NCBI RefSeq assembly: GCF_009769385.1
Contig: NZ_VKAB01000051.1
Location: 1-56,946 of the forward strand
DNA: 56,946 nucleotides
Direction of reading: 5' to 3'
Origin: Saccharothrix deserti
Lineage (GTDB): Bacteria > Actinomycetota > Actinomycetes > Mycobacteriales > Pseudonocardiaceae
Part shown: one piece after another, positions 8,949 through 17,063 of the stretch
How positions within the stretch are numbered: position 1 is the stretch's first letter
Layout: every line of letters starts with the position of its first letter
Position numbers and translations under genes: made by a program
Notes under the pieces: generated by a model
Told to the model about the DNA's origin: nothing
What the model saw: the letters and a program-made list of their open reading frames with translations, nothing else
The model's database searches: none

Positions 8949-9392
8949 ATGAGCGATGATGTGCGCATGACCGCAGAGCAGCGCGAAGAGACCGAGGGTG
9001 CGGAGCACCGTCACTGGTTCCGCCGCAACCCCGCGCTGAACATGACCTACCGCATCGGTGTCGGCGTAGTCGGCGGCCTGGTGCTGGTCGCGGGTGTGGT
9101 GATGATCCCGTATCCCGGGCCGGGTTGGCTCGTCGTCTTCGCGGGTCTGGCGATCCTGGCCACCGAGTTCGAGTGGGCCGGCCGGGTGCTGAGGTTCGCC
9201 AAGCGCTACTACGACGGGTGGGTCGCGTGGTTGAAGCGGCAGAACGTCGTGGTGAAGGCGCTCGTGCTGGCCGCTACCGGGCTCGTGGTGGCGTTGACGT
9301 GCTGGCTGCTCGGTGCGTTCGCGCTGGTCGGCGGCTGGTTCGGGCTCGACTGGGCCTGGCTGCACAGCCCGATTTTTGGTTCGCGGGGATGA
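8949..9392 (+). CDS. PGPGW-motif membrane protein (TIGR02611-like)
   Basis: A 147-aa membrane protein. It has one helix pair around residues 35-75 carrying the family-defining PYPGPGWLVVFAGLAILATE, then FEWAGRVLRFAKRYYD, and a second hydrophobic pair near 100-135. Its biochemical role is not known. It starts 7 bases after the anti-sigma stop, so it probably shares that operon. It ends about 50 bases before tRNA-Val(CAC). Confidence 0.88.
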   Translation: MSDDVRMTAEQREETEGAEHRHWFRRNPALNMTYRIGVGVVGGLVLVAGVVMIPYPGPGWLVVFAGLAILATEFEWAGRVLRFAKRYYDGWVAWLKRQNVVVKALVLAATGLVVALTCWLLGAFALVGGWFGLDWAWLHSPIFGSRG

Positions 9393-9441
9393 TGTTGTAA
9401 GCTATGGCCACACCGCGAGAGCGGGAGCGAGAACCGAATAC

Positions 9442-9513
9442 GGGCGTTTAGCTCAGCGGGAGAGCGCTTCGTTCACACCGAAGAGGTCACTGGTTCGATC
9501 CCAGTATCGCCCA
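9442..9513 (+). tRNA. tRNA-Val(CAC), AICE integration site
   Basis: A 72-nt tRNA: acceptor GGGCGTT/ATCGCCC with one mismatch, D arm GCTC/GAGC, anticodon stem CTTCG/CGAAG around loop TTCACAC, T arm CTGG-TTCGATC-CCAG, discriminator A. The 3' half from 9471 is the left copy of the 44-bp att repeat. The mobile element is inserted so that a full tRNA is kept. Confidence 0.95.
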
Positions 9514-9514
9514 C
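9471..9514. repeat. attL core (44-bp direct repeat, left copy)
   Basis: From GTTCACACCGAAGAGG to GTATCGCCCAC, covering the tRNA anticodon loop to the base after the discriminator. It is identical to 18929-18972. Confidence 0.95.
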
Positions 9515-9518
9515 GCAG

Positions 9519-9558
9519 GTCAGAGGCCCGGAGCCATTCACGGTTCCGGGCCTCTGAC
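9519..9558. terminator. Hairpin between tRNA-Val and integrase
   Basis: GTCAGAGGCCCGGA (9519-9532) pairs perfectly with TCCGGGCCTCTGAC (9545-9558). It can end the tRNA transcript on the forward strand and the integrase operon from the reverse strand. Because it lies inside the att repeat, it was brought by the element and replaces the original tRNA terminator. Confidence 0.65.
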
Positions 9559-9567
9559 GTTGTGCAA

Positions 9568-9585
9568 GCAGCGAAGTACAGCAGC
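9568..9585. repeat. Integrase arm-type site, left
   Basis: GCAGCGAAGTACAGCAGC, 3 bases from the integrase stop. A 17/18 match lies at 18829-18846, at the other end of the element. Matching sites near both att cores fit arm-binding sites of the integrase. Confidence 0.6.
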
Positions 9586-9588
9586 GGG

Positions 9589-10818
9589 TCAGATGTCGAG
9601 GCTTTCGCTCAACTGCTGTAGCGCCTTTCGCGTCGCCTCGTCGGAGACCTCGGTGTAGATCTCCATCGTGACCTTCATGTTCGCGTGACGCAGGATGCGC
9701 ATGATCACCCGAGGGTGAACGCCCAGCTCCGCGAGTAGCGACGCGCAAGACCGCCGCCCGTCGTGCACGGTGATCTTGGGTACGCCCGCTTTCTCGCAAC
9801 GTCGATCCCACGAGCGGTTGAAGTTCCGAGGCTCGATCGGCGTGCCGTGTCGAGTCGTGAACAGCAGTCCGCTCTCTCGCCAGGAGACATCGGCGTGTTT
9901 TCGATCGGCCACACGCTGCAACCGTCGTAGCCGAATCGCGGTCGTCGCGATCGGGGGCATCGGCAGGGCGTCGTCTGAGGCCTCAGTTTTAGTCGCCCGG
10001 TGCAGTAGCTCACTGCGGACTCGCTGGAGCTGGTGCCCGATGTCGAGCTTCCCCGTCGACTCGTCCGCCGCGTCCTCGGGCAGACCCAGTACCTCGCCCT
10101 TGCGCATGGCCATCGCAATGACCAGTACGTACGCGGCGTAGAACGGGTCATCGTCCTGTCGCGCCGACACCAGAAACGTTTTGGCCTCGTCAGTCGACCA
10201 CCGCCGTACGTTCCGCTTCCGCCTGCGCTGGCTGTTGCTGGGAACCTTCACCAGCTTCATGACGTTTCTCGTCAGCAACTCCTCCACCATCGCCTGTGAC
10301 AACGCCGACCGCAGGCAGGCACGGACGTCGGTCAGCGTCCGTACGCTCAGGAAGCCCTTGCAGCACTTCCCGATAGCACAACACCGCCGCTTTTCCTCCG
10401 CCCGACGTGCGTCTTTGCCCTGTGCGCAGCACTGGCACGTCTTGGCGAGCGCATTAATCCACTGCTGGCCGACCTGCACCGTGAAGTTGAGCGGCTTCTC
10501 ACCCAGGATTGGAACGACGTGCAGACGCACGAACGTCTCATACGTCGCGTACGTCAACGGAGCCGAGTTCGGTTTAATGACCTCCTCCAACCAGTTGAGC
10601 AGGTACGGGCCCACCTTCGGGATCTTGGTGGTGACCGGTCCCGCCTTGGCGTCGTTGAGAAGCTTGACCCACTTGTCGTGGACCTCGTCTCTGGTCTTTC
10701 CGTACACGTACTTACGCTGGCGCTTGCCGTTCGGCAGCGTGACCCAGGCGTACGCCGCGAAGCCGTTGCGGTACGGGTAGATCGAGCCCTCGCCGTTCTC
10801 GCGTGCTTTACCGGCCAC
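9589..10818 (-). CDS. int: AICE tyrosine integrase
   Basis: A 409-aa site-specific recombinase that inserts and excises the element at tRNA-Val. The N-terminus is an arm-type domain (GEGSIYPYRNGFAAYAWVT), followed by a SAM-like core-binding domain from about residue 75. The catalytic residues are visible: Arg in AMAMRKGEVLGL, HxxR in VHDGRRSCASLL, His in RILRHANMKV and nucleophile Tyr in MEIYTEV. Within the core-binding domain there is an unusual insertion with two pairs of CC (CQCC and CCAIGKCC), possibly a metal site. GTG 10818 is chosen as start: it lies one base past the excisionase stop, giving the usual tight xis-int pair. Confidence 0.95.
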   Translation of the reverse strand: MAGKARENGEGSIYPYRNGFAAYAWVTLPNGKRQRKYVYGKTRDEVHDKWVKLLNDAKAGPVTTKIPKVGPYLLNWLEEVIKPNSAPLTYATYETFVRLHVVPILGEKPLNFTVQVGQQWINALAKTCQCCAQGKDARRAEEKRRCCAIGKCCKGFLSVRTLTDVRACLRSALSQAMVEELLTRNVMKLVKVPSNSQRRRKRNVRRWSTDEAKTFLVSARQDDDPFYAAYVLVIAMAMRKGEVLGLPEDAADESTGKLDIGHQLQRVRSELLHRATKTEASDDALPMPPIATTAIRLRRLQRVADRKHADVSWRESGLLFTTRHGTPIEPRNFNRSWDRRCEKAGVPKITVHDGRRSCASLLAELGVHPRVIMRILRHANMKVTMEIYTEVSDEATRKALQQLSESLDI

Positions 10819-10819
10819 C

Positions 10820-11008
10820 TCAGGCCGCCTCTGCCACACGCTGGATGTACTCGTCCACCCACTCGGGCAGCACCCGCCTGTTGCCGCCATCCTTGACCGA
10901 GCGGATGCGGCCGGAGGCAACGAGCATCTTCGTCTTGGATAGGCCGTAGCCCAGCAGTTGAGCTACCTCTTTCACCGTGTACCACTTCGGCCGGAGTGTG
11001 ACCGTCAT
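10820..11008 (-). CDS. xis: AICE excisionase (Xis)
   Basis: A 62-aa winged-helix protein of the MerR/excisionase type: WYTVKEVAQLLGYGLSKTKM, then LVASGRIRSVKDGGNRRVLP. It directs the integrase towards excision. Its ATG overlaps the stop of the replication gene (ATGA at 11005-11008) and it ends one base before the integrase start. Rep, xis and int are therefore one translationally coupled unit, as in pSAM2. Confidence 0.9.
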   Translation of the reverse strand: MTVTLRPKWYTVKEVAQLLGYGLSKTKMLVASGRIRSVKDGGNRRVLPEWVDEYIQRVAEAA

Positions 11009-12348
11009 GCTGCTACCTCCTGTTCGTATTTGCGTTGCCGTTGGTCGCGGTTGCGTTCTGCGATGGCCAGGGCCAGTTCGCGTTCGGCGTCGTTGTCGTA
11101 GCCGGTGCCGGTGTAGGTCCAGTCATTGACCAGGAGCACCGTTCCGGGGTCGTGGCCGAGCTGGTCGAGCATTTCGGCGGTGCGGAACGCGCGGCGTTCG
11201 GCGCGAATGGCCTTGAAGGTGGTGGAGTAGGCGCGGGACTTGCTGAGGAAATGGCCCCGGAAGGCGAGCATGTGTGCCCAGCGCCGCAGGTTGAGCTTTG
11301 AGTACTGGTCGAGGTCTCCGAGGTCCCACGCGGTTTGGATGATCCGGCGGTGGTGGTCGGTGACCCGCAGGTGGTCGATGTCGAGTTGCGAGCGGATGGG
11401 CCGGTCGGCGGCCTCGCTCTTGCCGGTGCCCTTGGTGGCGTACTTGGCGACGTACCCCGCCAGGCGTGCCTCGCTGATCTCTCCGGAGTCGTCTTCGACC
11501 TCGTGCGCGCCGGCGGGTCGGATACGGCGGACGTCGACCTGCGTGCCCCACCGCAGGCTGACGGGTGTGCCGTCCGGGCGTTCCCGGTCCAGGCCGACCG
11601 CGCGGGCGGCGCCCATGATGGCCGCTTCCAGCAGCTCGACCGTGGCCCACGCCGGGGTGGGGTCGGCGGGGCCGTCCGGCCCGTCGAGGCGGATGACGGC
11701 GTGGAAGTGGACCAGGCCGCGCCGTTGGTACTCCGCGACCTTGGCGTAGGACAGCCGGGCGTGGTCGGTGAACGCGGTGCGTGCGGGCAGTCCGGCGGCC
11801 TTGAGCAGTTCCCGCCGCAGCGCCTGGGTGAACCGGTGCCACAGGTCCCCGGCGTTGGCCTGCCAGAGCACCGAGCCGACGTAGTCGTAGGTGTCGGGGT
11901 CGAGCGGGGTGCCGATGGCGGGGTCGTCGGGGTGGTGCCAGGTGCCGCACGCGCACGGCAGGGTCTTACCGCGGTTGGTGGTGCGCCGGTTGTGCACCGG
12001 CCCGAACGACGGCGCGGTGAGGGTGGCGAACACGCGCGGTTTCTCGGTGACCGAGGTCGGCACATTCTTGGAGCCGCCGGCCAACCCGGCGTGCATGAGG
12101 TGGTAGGCGTCGGCCGCGTAGCGGTCGGAGCAGGAGGGGCAGACCGAGGAGCGGCGGTTGCCGCAGGGGATGAACACGTCCCCGCCGTGCCAGTCCAGCA
12201 GCGCGCCCGTGGTGGCGTGCTGGACCTGCCAGCCGCCGGTCATCCGGATGGGTTGGGCACATCCGCCGGTCGCGGTGACCTTGTCGCGCCAGTCCCGGTA
12301 GTCGGCACGGCGCAGCCGGTCCGCGATGCGGTCTTCCAGGGTCAGCAC
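11005..12348 (-). CDS. RepSA-like replication initiator
   Basis: A 447-aa initiator for rolling-circle-like replication of the excised element. It contains a Cys-rich segment (FIPCGNRRSSVCPSCSDRYA), then FATLTAPSFGPVH, a second Cys/His pair (CACGTWHHP), and HFHAVIRLDG, an HUH-like metal motif typical of RepSA/RepAM proteins. The C-terminus is charged. The start is GTG 12348, six bases after GGAGGT in AAAGGAGGTG. Upstream in-frame codons lack a ribosome binding site. It is co-transcribed with xis and int. Confidence 0.9.
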   Translation of the reverse strand: MLTLEDRIADRLRRADYRDWRDKVTATGGCAQPIRMTGGWQVQHATTGALLDWHGGDVFIPCGNRRSSVCPSCSDRYAADAYHLMHAGLAGGSKNVPTSVTEKPRVFATLTAPSFGPVHNRRTTNRGKTLPCACGTWHHPDDPAIGTPLDPDTYDYVGSVLWQANAGDLWHRFTQALRRELLKAAGLPARTAFTDHARLSYAKVAEYQRRGLVHFHAVIRLDGPDGPADPTPAWATVELLEAAIMGAARAVGLDRERPDGTPVSLRWGTQVDVRRIRPAGAHEVEDDSGEISEARLAGYVAKYATKGTGKSEAADRPIRSQLDIDHLRVTDHHRRIIQTAWDLGDLDQYSKLNLRRWAHMLAFRGHFLSKSRAYSTTFKAIRAERRAFRTAEMLDQLGHDPGTVLLVNDWTYTGTGYDNDAERELALAIAERNRDQRQRKYEQEVAA

Positions 12349-12461
12349 AGGTGGCACCTCCTTTCGAGCAGACGAGGGAGCGGGCACGGCCGGGGGAAGT
12401 GGCCGTGCCCGCTCGGGAGGGCAGGCGGGTCCTGCCGTGGTTCGAGGGTGGAAGAGCGTTT

Positions 12462-12806
12462 CTAGGGCTCGTAGAAACACTCCACGTCGTAGCCGTGGTA
12501 GTCCTCGCAGTTGGTGCACCAGAACATGCCGGGCGGGACCGGCCCTCTGCCCCATCGGTTGTGGCAGTTCGCGCAGCGCCAGCGGTGTTTCCTGGTGTCG
12601 GAGTCCTCGACGTACCAGTTGACCTCGCAGTGTCGGCAGATCGGCGGGGCATCCGACGGAACGTCGGGGTTCCACTCGTGGCCGCAGTCCCGGCACCGGT
12701 ACTGGGAATCGCGACCGCGTTTCAGCTCCCCCTGCCCGTGCGGCCACTCGCAGGCGGGGCAGCGGGAGGGCGGGTCGTGCAGGCGGACGGGAATCCGTGT
12801 CGGCAT
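12462..12806 (-). CDS. Zinc-ribbon protein of the AICE
   Basis: A 114-aa protein made of repeated Cys pairs: CPACEWPH, YRCRDCGHEW, CRHCEVNWY, RCANCHNRW and WCTNCEDYH, that is ten cysteines in five CxxC pairs, enough for two to three zinc ribbons. Zinc ribbons of this sort bind nucleic acid or proteins; no specific role is known. ATG 12806 is preferred over the adjacent ATG 12809 because of its spacing from AGGAGG. It lies between the Spd-like gene and rep. Confidence 0.75.
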   Translation of the reverse strand: MPTRIPVRLHDPPSRCPACEWPHGQGELKRGRDSQYRCRDCGHEWNPDVPSDAPPICRHCEVNWYVEDSDTRKHRWRCANCHNRWGRGPVPPGMFWCTNCEDYHGYDVECFYEP

Positions 12807-12821
12807 CATGGGTCCTCCTGG

Positions 12822-13667
12822 TCAGTTGGTGAAGGCGTGCCCGTTGTGTGCGTGGACTTCAGCGGCGATGCGGTCTGCCAGGTCCGGCGGGACGCGAACG
12901 GCGGCCCGCACGTCGTCGGCGGTCAGCGCGCGGCCCTCGGCGGCGACCTGGTCGGCCCTGGCCTTGACGGCGTCGCGGATCTGGTCCGGCAGCTTCAGCC
13001 GGGTACCGGTGGCCGGCGCGGCCTGAACGGGTGCGGGCGGCGGTGCGGCCGGTGCGGGTGTCGGCGGGGCCGGGGTGGTGGTGTTGGCGCGGTGGTAGGC
13101 ATCGGTGATGGCCTGGTTCATCCGGTGCTGAATGACCGGCATGACCTCCGCGACGCCGAACACCACGACCGGCACCATGACGTGAATGGCCAGGTTGCCC
13201 ACCTCGAACCGTTCACCCTCGCGCACCGCGATCGTGGGGTAGACGTTCATGAACAGCGTCGAGGTCAGCAGGATGCGTTTGAGCCAGTCCACCCATCTGC
13301 TGCCGACCTCGACGCCGTGCGACAGGATCTCCGACTCGAACACCAACAACATGATCAGGATGCCCGCCAGCATCGGTTCGGCCAGCCACGCCGCCCACCA
13401 CAACGGGTCGGTCAGCGGCCGGTGACCGGCGAGGAAGTCCTGAACCCCGGCAGTGGTGAACCCGAGGCCCAGGGCGAGGAAGAACCACATGCCGCGTGTA
13501 ATCAGCCGCCGCTGGGACTCGATCCGCACCGCGACCATGTCCGGGTTGTCCACCAAGCCCCGCAGTCGCGCCGACTCAGCGACCTTGCGGCGCAGGCCGA
13601 CGACCCGCTTGGTCACACCGGCCTGAACGTCGATCTCGTCGGATTCGTTGGCCTGCAACGGGTTCAC
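12822..13667 (-). CDS. Spd/DUF2637-like membrane protein
   Basis: A 281-aa membrane protein with four hydrophobic segments in the first 175 residues (GMWFFLALGLGFTTAGV; MLAGILIMLLVFESEIL; ILLTSTLFMNVYPTI; AIHVMVPVVVFGVAEVMP). A Pro/Ala-rich linker and a soluble helical tail follow (LPDQIRDAVKARADQVAAE). This layout matches DUF2637/Spd proteins, which accompany TraB and help spread the element inside the recipient mycelium. The start is GTG 13667, overlapping the previous stop (GTGA), so the two genes are coupled. Confidence 0.8.
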   Translation of the reverse strand: MNPLQANESDEIDVQAGVTKRVVGLRRKVAESARLRGLVDNPDMVAVRIESQRRLITRGMWFFLALGLGFTTAGVQDFLAGHRPLTDPLWWAAWLAEPMLAGILIMLLVFESEILSHGVEVGSRWVDWLKRILLTSTLFMNVYPTIAVREGERFEVGNLAIHVMVPVVVFGVAEVMPVIQHRMNQAITDAYHRANTTTPAPPTPAPAAPPPAPVQAAPATGTRLKLPDQIRDAVKARADQVAAEGRALTADDVRAAVRVPPDLADRIAAEVHAHNGHAFTN

Positions 13668-13894
13668 CTCCTCATGTGCAGTGCGGCCATGGAGTGTGCT
13701 TCGGCCATGTGCCGGTGGTACTCGGCCAAATCGGAGTAGGCGTTGGCGAGTTGTCCGGCAAGCTCCGCCGCGTGGTCCTGGTCCGCCGGCGACGTGGAGC
13801 CGCGACCGATGCGGATCAGCACGTCCACGTAGGGGGCAACGAGCCCCTGCGCTTGCTCACGCAGTTCGTGCCCGGTGACGTCACGCCAGTTCAC
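13664..13894 (-). CDS. Small AICE protein, helical
   Basis: A 76-aa protein, predicted all-helical, with a His-rich end (AEYHRHMAEAHSMAALHMRR). Family not recognised. Both ends overlap neighbours by four bases (ATGA at 13891 and GTGA at 13664), placing it firmly in the transfer operon. Its end resembles that of the next gene upstream (AEHYHRLSMAHREGRRAGR), so the two may be diverged duplicates. Confidence 0.7.
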   Translation of the reverse strand: MNWRDVTGHELREQAQGLVAPYVDVLIRIGRGSTSPADQDHAAELAGQLANAYSDLAEYHRHMAEAHSMAALHMRR

Positions 13895-14178
13895 CGCCCG
13901 GCCCGCCTTCCCTCGCGATGGGCCATGGACAGGCGGTGGTAGTGCTCCGCCTCCTCGCTGTGCGCCAGGAACAGCCGGTGCGCGATCTCGGCTGCCTGCA
14001 CGGCCTTGGCGTCGGGCAGTTCGCCGTGGTCGTCGGCGTGGCGCAGGACCAGGTCGTTGAATTCCTCGGTCAACGCCGGGATCGAGCCGTACAGCGCGGC
14101 GGTACGCGCGCCGCTGCCGGTGCGCGGTGCCGGGGCCGTCTGCTTCAGGTCCCAGGTGAAGCGGCTCGCGCGGCTCAT
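13891..14178 (-). CDS. Small AICE protein, helical
   Basis: A 95-aa protein of unknown function starting at ATG 14178, which overlaps the preceding stop (ATGA). It has a basic start (MSRASRFTWDLKQ), a helical centre (GSIPALTEEFNDLVLRHADD) and a His/Glu-rich end. An in-frame GTG further upstream is less likely because of the overlap. It is similar in its last 25 residues to the next gene. Confidence 0.7.
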   Translation of the reverse strand: MSRASRFTWDLKQTAPAPRTGSGARTAALYGSIPALTEEFNDLVLRHADDHGELPDAKAVQAAEIAHRLFLAHSEEAEHYHRLSMAHREGRRAGR

Positions 14179-14573
14179 CGGGTACCCGCCAGGCGTGACC
14201 ACCGGATGCGGATCCTGTGCCCGGCGTTGGTGAGCTTGACCAGGTAGAGGTTCTTGCGCACCGCGCCGTGCCGTTGGGTGGTGAACTCGCCCTGCGCGGC
14301 GAAACGCTGGCTGATCAGCGACTCGACCACGTCCGCGACGTCGTCGGCGGCGTGGCGGCAGTGCCCGTCACCGTCCAGCGCGACCACCCTGCCGGACGGG
14401 TCGAACTGCCCGATCCGGCCGTCCTGGATCAGGTCCAGGATCGTGACCAGCAGGTCCGGGGTGCCGCCGTAGCCGGACGGCTTGCCGCGCTCCACCGATC
14501 CGGTGTCCGCAACGGGCTGGTCGTCGGAGTCCGCGAACAGGTCGATCTGGTCGGGGTGCGGTCGGCGGGCCAT
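14175..14573 (-). CDS. AICE hypothetical protein, possible winged helix
   Basis: A 132-aa protein of unknown family. The middle and end (VADVVESLISQRFAAQGEFT, then GAVRKNLYLVKLTNAGHRI) look like a winged-helix fold, so DNA binding is possible but unproven. ATG 14573 overlaps the previous stop (TGATG), and its own stop overlaps the next start. Confidence 0.7.
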   Translation of the reverse strand: MARRPHPDQIDLFADSDDQPVADTGSVERGKPSGYGGTPDLLVTILDLIQDGRIGQFDPSGRVVALDGDGHCRHAADDVADVVESLISQRFAAQGEFTTQRHGAVRKNLYLVKLTNAGHRIRIRWSRLAGTR

Positions 14574-14788
14574 CACAACCGCCCACGGCGGTGCTCGATC
14601 TCGCGGCGGACGAAGTCGCGCAGGATGTAGAACACCGCCACGACACCGGCCAGCGCCAGCACGAGCGTCCAGACGAAGAACGCGCCGGTCCCGTCGACCT
14701 GGTAGACGACGAACAGCACCCCGGCCGCGAAGGCGAGGAACAGCGCGAACCGCCACGCCGCCCACAGCCGGATACCCAGGTTCCACAT
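14573..14788 (-). CDS. Small two-helix membrane protein of the AICE
   Basis: A 71-aa protein with two membrane helices (WAAWRFALFLAFAAGVLFVV and FFVWTLVLALAGVVAVFYIL) and a basic cytoplasmic tail (RREIEHRRGRL). It starts at ATG 14788 behind GGAGGAAACAGTC, 85 bases downstream of traB. Small membrane proteins next to TraB are common in actinomycete elements and are thought to aid pore formation or spread. Confidence 0.75.
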   Translation of the reverse strand: MWNLGIRLWAAWRFALFLAFAAGVLFVVYQVDGTGAFFVWTLVLALAGVVAVFYILRDFVRREIEHRRGRL

Positions 14789-14873
14789 GACTGTTTCCTC
14801 CACTTCGGATTTGAGCGATGTGCTTGCGCGGCAACGACAACAGCCGCGTGACGTGCGATGTGCGCGTGCGGTG

Positions 14874-16244
14874 TCAGGCGACCGCGTGCAGGCGCGGGCG
14901 GCCCGAGGTGACGAACTCGACCAGGTCGCGGATGTCCTGGTCGGACTGGTAGGAGGCCCGCACGCGCAGCGGGTTGCGGGAGCCCTGCTCCACCACGAAC
15001 CCGATCCCGGCGTGCGCGGGGTCCAGCGGGATCTCGTCGGCCAGCGCCCCGCGCAGCCGCATCCCGTCACCCAGGACCATGTCCACCTGGTTCTGCGAGG
15101 TCACCGACAGGCACACCCGCGAGGTGAACAACTCCCGGACCGGGACGGTGTCCTTGGTCGGCTCCTGGACGTAGCCGCACACCCCGAACCCCGCCGCCCG
15201 ACCCTGCGTCATGATCTCCGAGAGCAGCTTGAGCACCGCCCGCACCTCCGAGGCCGGGCCGTAGCTGGTCATCATGCCGAGTTCGTCGATCTGCAGCAGC
15301 CGCAACGGTGTCTCGGCGGACGCGGTGAACTTGCGCCTGCCCTGCTCCCGCAATACCGCCTGACGGGTCTTGAGTTCGTCCCGGAAGGACTCGACCACGC
15401 CGACCGCGTCGTCCCACTCGATGGCGCGGCGGTGGAACAGCGGAGCACCGATCTCGGTCTCCATCCCCTCCTTGAGGTCGATCACGTCCGGCACCACCAC
15501 GCCGTCCCGCAGCAACGGAGCCATCCCCCGCAGCGGAGACCACAACAGCGAGCCCTTGCCCGACCCGGTCGCACCCGCCACGAACAGGTGCTGCCCGACG
15601 AACGACTGGGTCCACGCCGCGCCGTACTCGGTGTCCCCCAGCTCGATCGCACCCAGGTCCACCTCGTCGGCGGCGTGCGGCAGGTCGATCGCCGGGATCG
15701 GGTCCGCGTCGAACGGGTTCTCACGCTCGACCACCAGGCCGATCACCTGCGGCTTGATCTTCACCACCGCGACCCGCTCAGCCCGCAACGCGTGCGCCAG
15801 GGCGTCGGCGTGCTCCTCGAACATCGACGGGGTCTGACCCCGGTTGATGCGCACGTGGATCGTGTCGATCGACGGCGACACCGACCGCACCCGCAGGATG
15901 CGCGGCACCACCACGGCATCGGTGCGACGGTTGACCGTGACCAGGTCGCAGTCCAACAGGATGTCCGCCCACTTCCGGCCCACGTAGGTCACCCAGCGAC
16001 GGCGGAACGCCCGCAACCACGGTGTGGCCACCTGGTCGAACGACGCCGGGTGACCCCGGTACCACCCCGCCGCACCCACCAGCACCCCGCCGACGATCCC
16101 GCCCGTGGTCTGCGCCCCCAGCTCCAGCACGCCAGCGCCCACAGCGGCGGCCAGGCCCGGTGGCACCGTCACCATGCCGGGGTGCCGGAACCCCCACTTG
16201 ATCGCGCGGAACTCCAACCCCTGACTACGAGTCGGTTTCGGCAT
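14874..16244 (-). CDS. traB: TraB-like FtsK/SpoIIIE DNA translocase
   Basis: A 456-aa conjugation motor. The N-terminus has a short membrane region (residues about 25-60, VPPGLAAAVGAGVLELGAQT and GGIVGGVLVGAAGWYRG). The ATPase domain has Walker A GATGSGKGS at 224-232, Walker B LLQIDELGMM, and a glutamine/arginine sensor region (LFTSRVCLSVTSQNQVDMVL). The C-terminus is the usual place for the winged helix that reads clt repeats. TraB alone moves double-stranded DNA between hyphae in streptomycetes and their relatives. ATG 16244 follows GAAAGGGGCGGCTGTC. Confidence 0.9.
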   Translation of the reverse strand: MPKPTRSQGLEFRAIKWGFRHPGMVTVPPGLAAAVGAGVLELGAQTTGGIVGGVLVGAAGWYRGHPASFDQVATPWLRAFRRRWVTYVGRKWADILLDCDLVTVNRRTDAVVVPRILRVRSVSPSIDTIHVRINRGQTPSMFEEHADALAHALRAERVAVVKIKPQVIGLVVERENPFDADPIPAIDLPHAADEVDLGAIELGDTEYGAAWTQSFVGQHLFVAGATGSGKGSLLWSPLRGMAPLLRDGVVVPDVIDLKEGMETEIGAPLFHRRAIEWDDAVGVVESFRDELKTRQAVLREQGRRKFTASAETPLRLLQIDELGMMTSYGPASEVRAVLKLLSEIMTQGRAAGFGVCGYVQEPTKDTVPVRELFTSRVCLSVTSQNQVDMVLGDGMRLRGALADEIPLDPAHAGIGFVVEQGSRNPLRVRASYQSDQDIRDLVEFVTSGRPRLHAVA

Positions 16245-16348
16245 GACAGCCGCCCCTTTCTTTGGATGTGGTCGTTGGAAACCAGAGACCCGACCAGCCG
16301 TGTTTGGCGTGGTCGGGTCTCTGGCGAGAAATTGCCGAGAATTACGTC

Positions 16349-16540
16349 CTAGTCGTCTTTCAGGTACGGCTTCACGTCCTGCATCGCGACCAGCAGGTTC
16401 GCCACCGCCCGCGTCACCGCCTTGTGCCGACCGGCGAAGCGGAACTTCGCGAACGGCATCCCGTCCACCGCCTCCCCCAACTGGTTCATGGCCTGGTCGA
16501 TCGCGTCGACCGCCTGGTTCGCGCCGTAACGAGCAGCCAC
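16349..16540 (-). CDS. Small AICE protein
   Basis: A 63-aa protein starting at GTG 16540, two bases after the stop of the upstream gene. The sequence ARYGANQAVDAIDQAMNQLG and the Lys-rich centre suggest a helical bundle; no family recognised. It lies between traB and the 16543 gene and is presumably in the same transcript. Confidence 0.65.
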   Translation of the reverse strand: MAARYGANQAVDAIDQAMNQLGEAVDGMPFAKFRFAGRHKAVTRAVANLLVAMQDVKPYLKDD

Positions 16541-16542
16541 CG

Positions 16543-16806
16543 TCAGACCCTCCAGTTCCGCGCGACCAGGTCCGCCTCGTACTTCCTGGCGTCCTTCGTG
16601 AACTCCTCGATCTCCCGGACCGCCTTGTCGCACAACGACTTCAGCTCGTCCGGCGACGGCACCGCCCACGCCTCAGCCGGGATGTCCGCGTCCTCCGCCT
16701 TCGCGATGAACCCCCGGACGTGTTCGTCCACCGTCTCCTGCAACAGCACGATCGCGGCCCTGAACGACGCGTAGTTCTCCTGCGCCGCCTTGTTCACGAT
16801 CTCCAC
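16543..16806 (-). CDS. Small AICE protein, helical
   Basis: An 87-aa acidic helical protein (KAAQENYASFRAAIVLLQET, then SPDELKSLCDKAVREIEEFT). The GTG start near 16806 is chosen because GGGGTGG lies just upstream and because the longer frame would translate the hairpin-rich leader. No family recognised. First of the pair that precedes traB. Confidence 0.65.
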   Translation of the reverse strand: MEIVNKAAQENYASFRAAIVLLQETVDEHVRGFIAKAEDADIPAEAWAVPSPDELKSLCDKAVREIEEFTKDARKYEADLVARNWRV

Positions 16807-16844
16807 CACACCACCCCATTTCCGTATCGAACGAGAGATACAAA

Positions 16845-16912
16845 GCCCCCGGCACCGGACGCCGTAAGTCCCGGGGGCAACGAATCTCCCGGCACCGCCC
16901 GCAAGTGCCGGA
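16845..16912. other. Two hairpins in the leader before the transfer operon
   Basis: GCCCCCGG (16845-16852) pairs with CCGGGGGC (16872-16879), and CCGGCAC (16890-16896) pairs with GTGCCGG (16906-16912). They lie in the 257-base gap between the genes at 16806 and 17064, with no T run on either side. Attenuation or a protein-binding role is possible; nothing else was seen in the gap. Confidence 0.45.
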
Positions 16913-17063
16913 AAAAGGCATGGATCTATCCACTGTGGAATTCTCAAAGAACAAACGGACACCCCCGCTTGACGGCAACACGGCCTACCCCGACACAGCA
17001 GGGCGGTTCACGCGGCCACAGGAGCCCGATTCTCGAAGCGATCAGGGGCCACCGACGGGCAGA

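Noticed and set aside
9473..9811. Reverse frame ending GDTGIEPVTSSV
   Set aside because: The tail is the antisense of tRNA-Val, a familiar false protein end; the rest is antisense or out of frame with the integrase.
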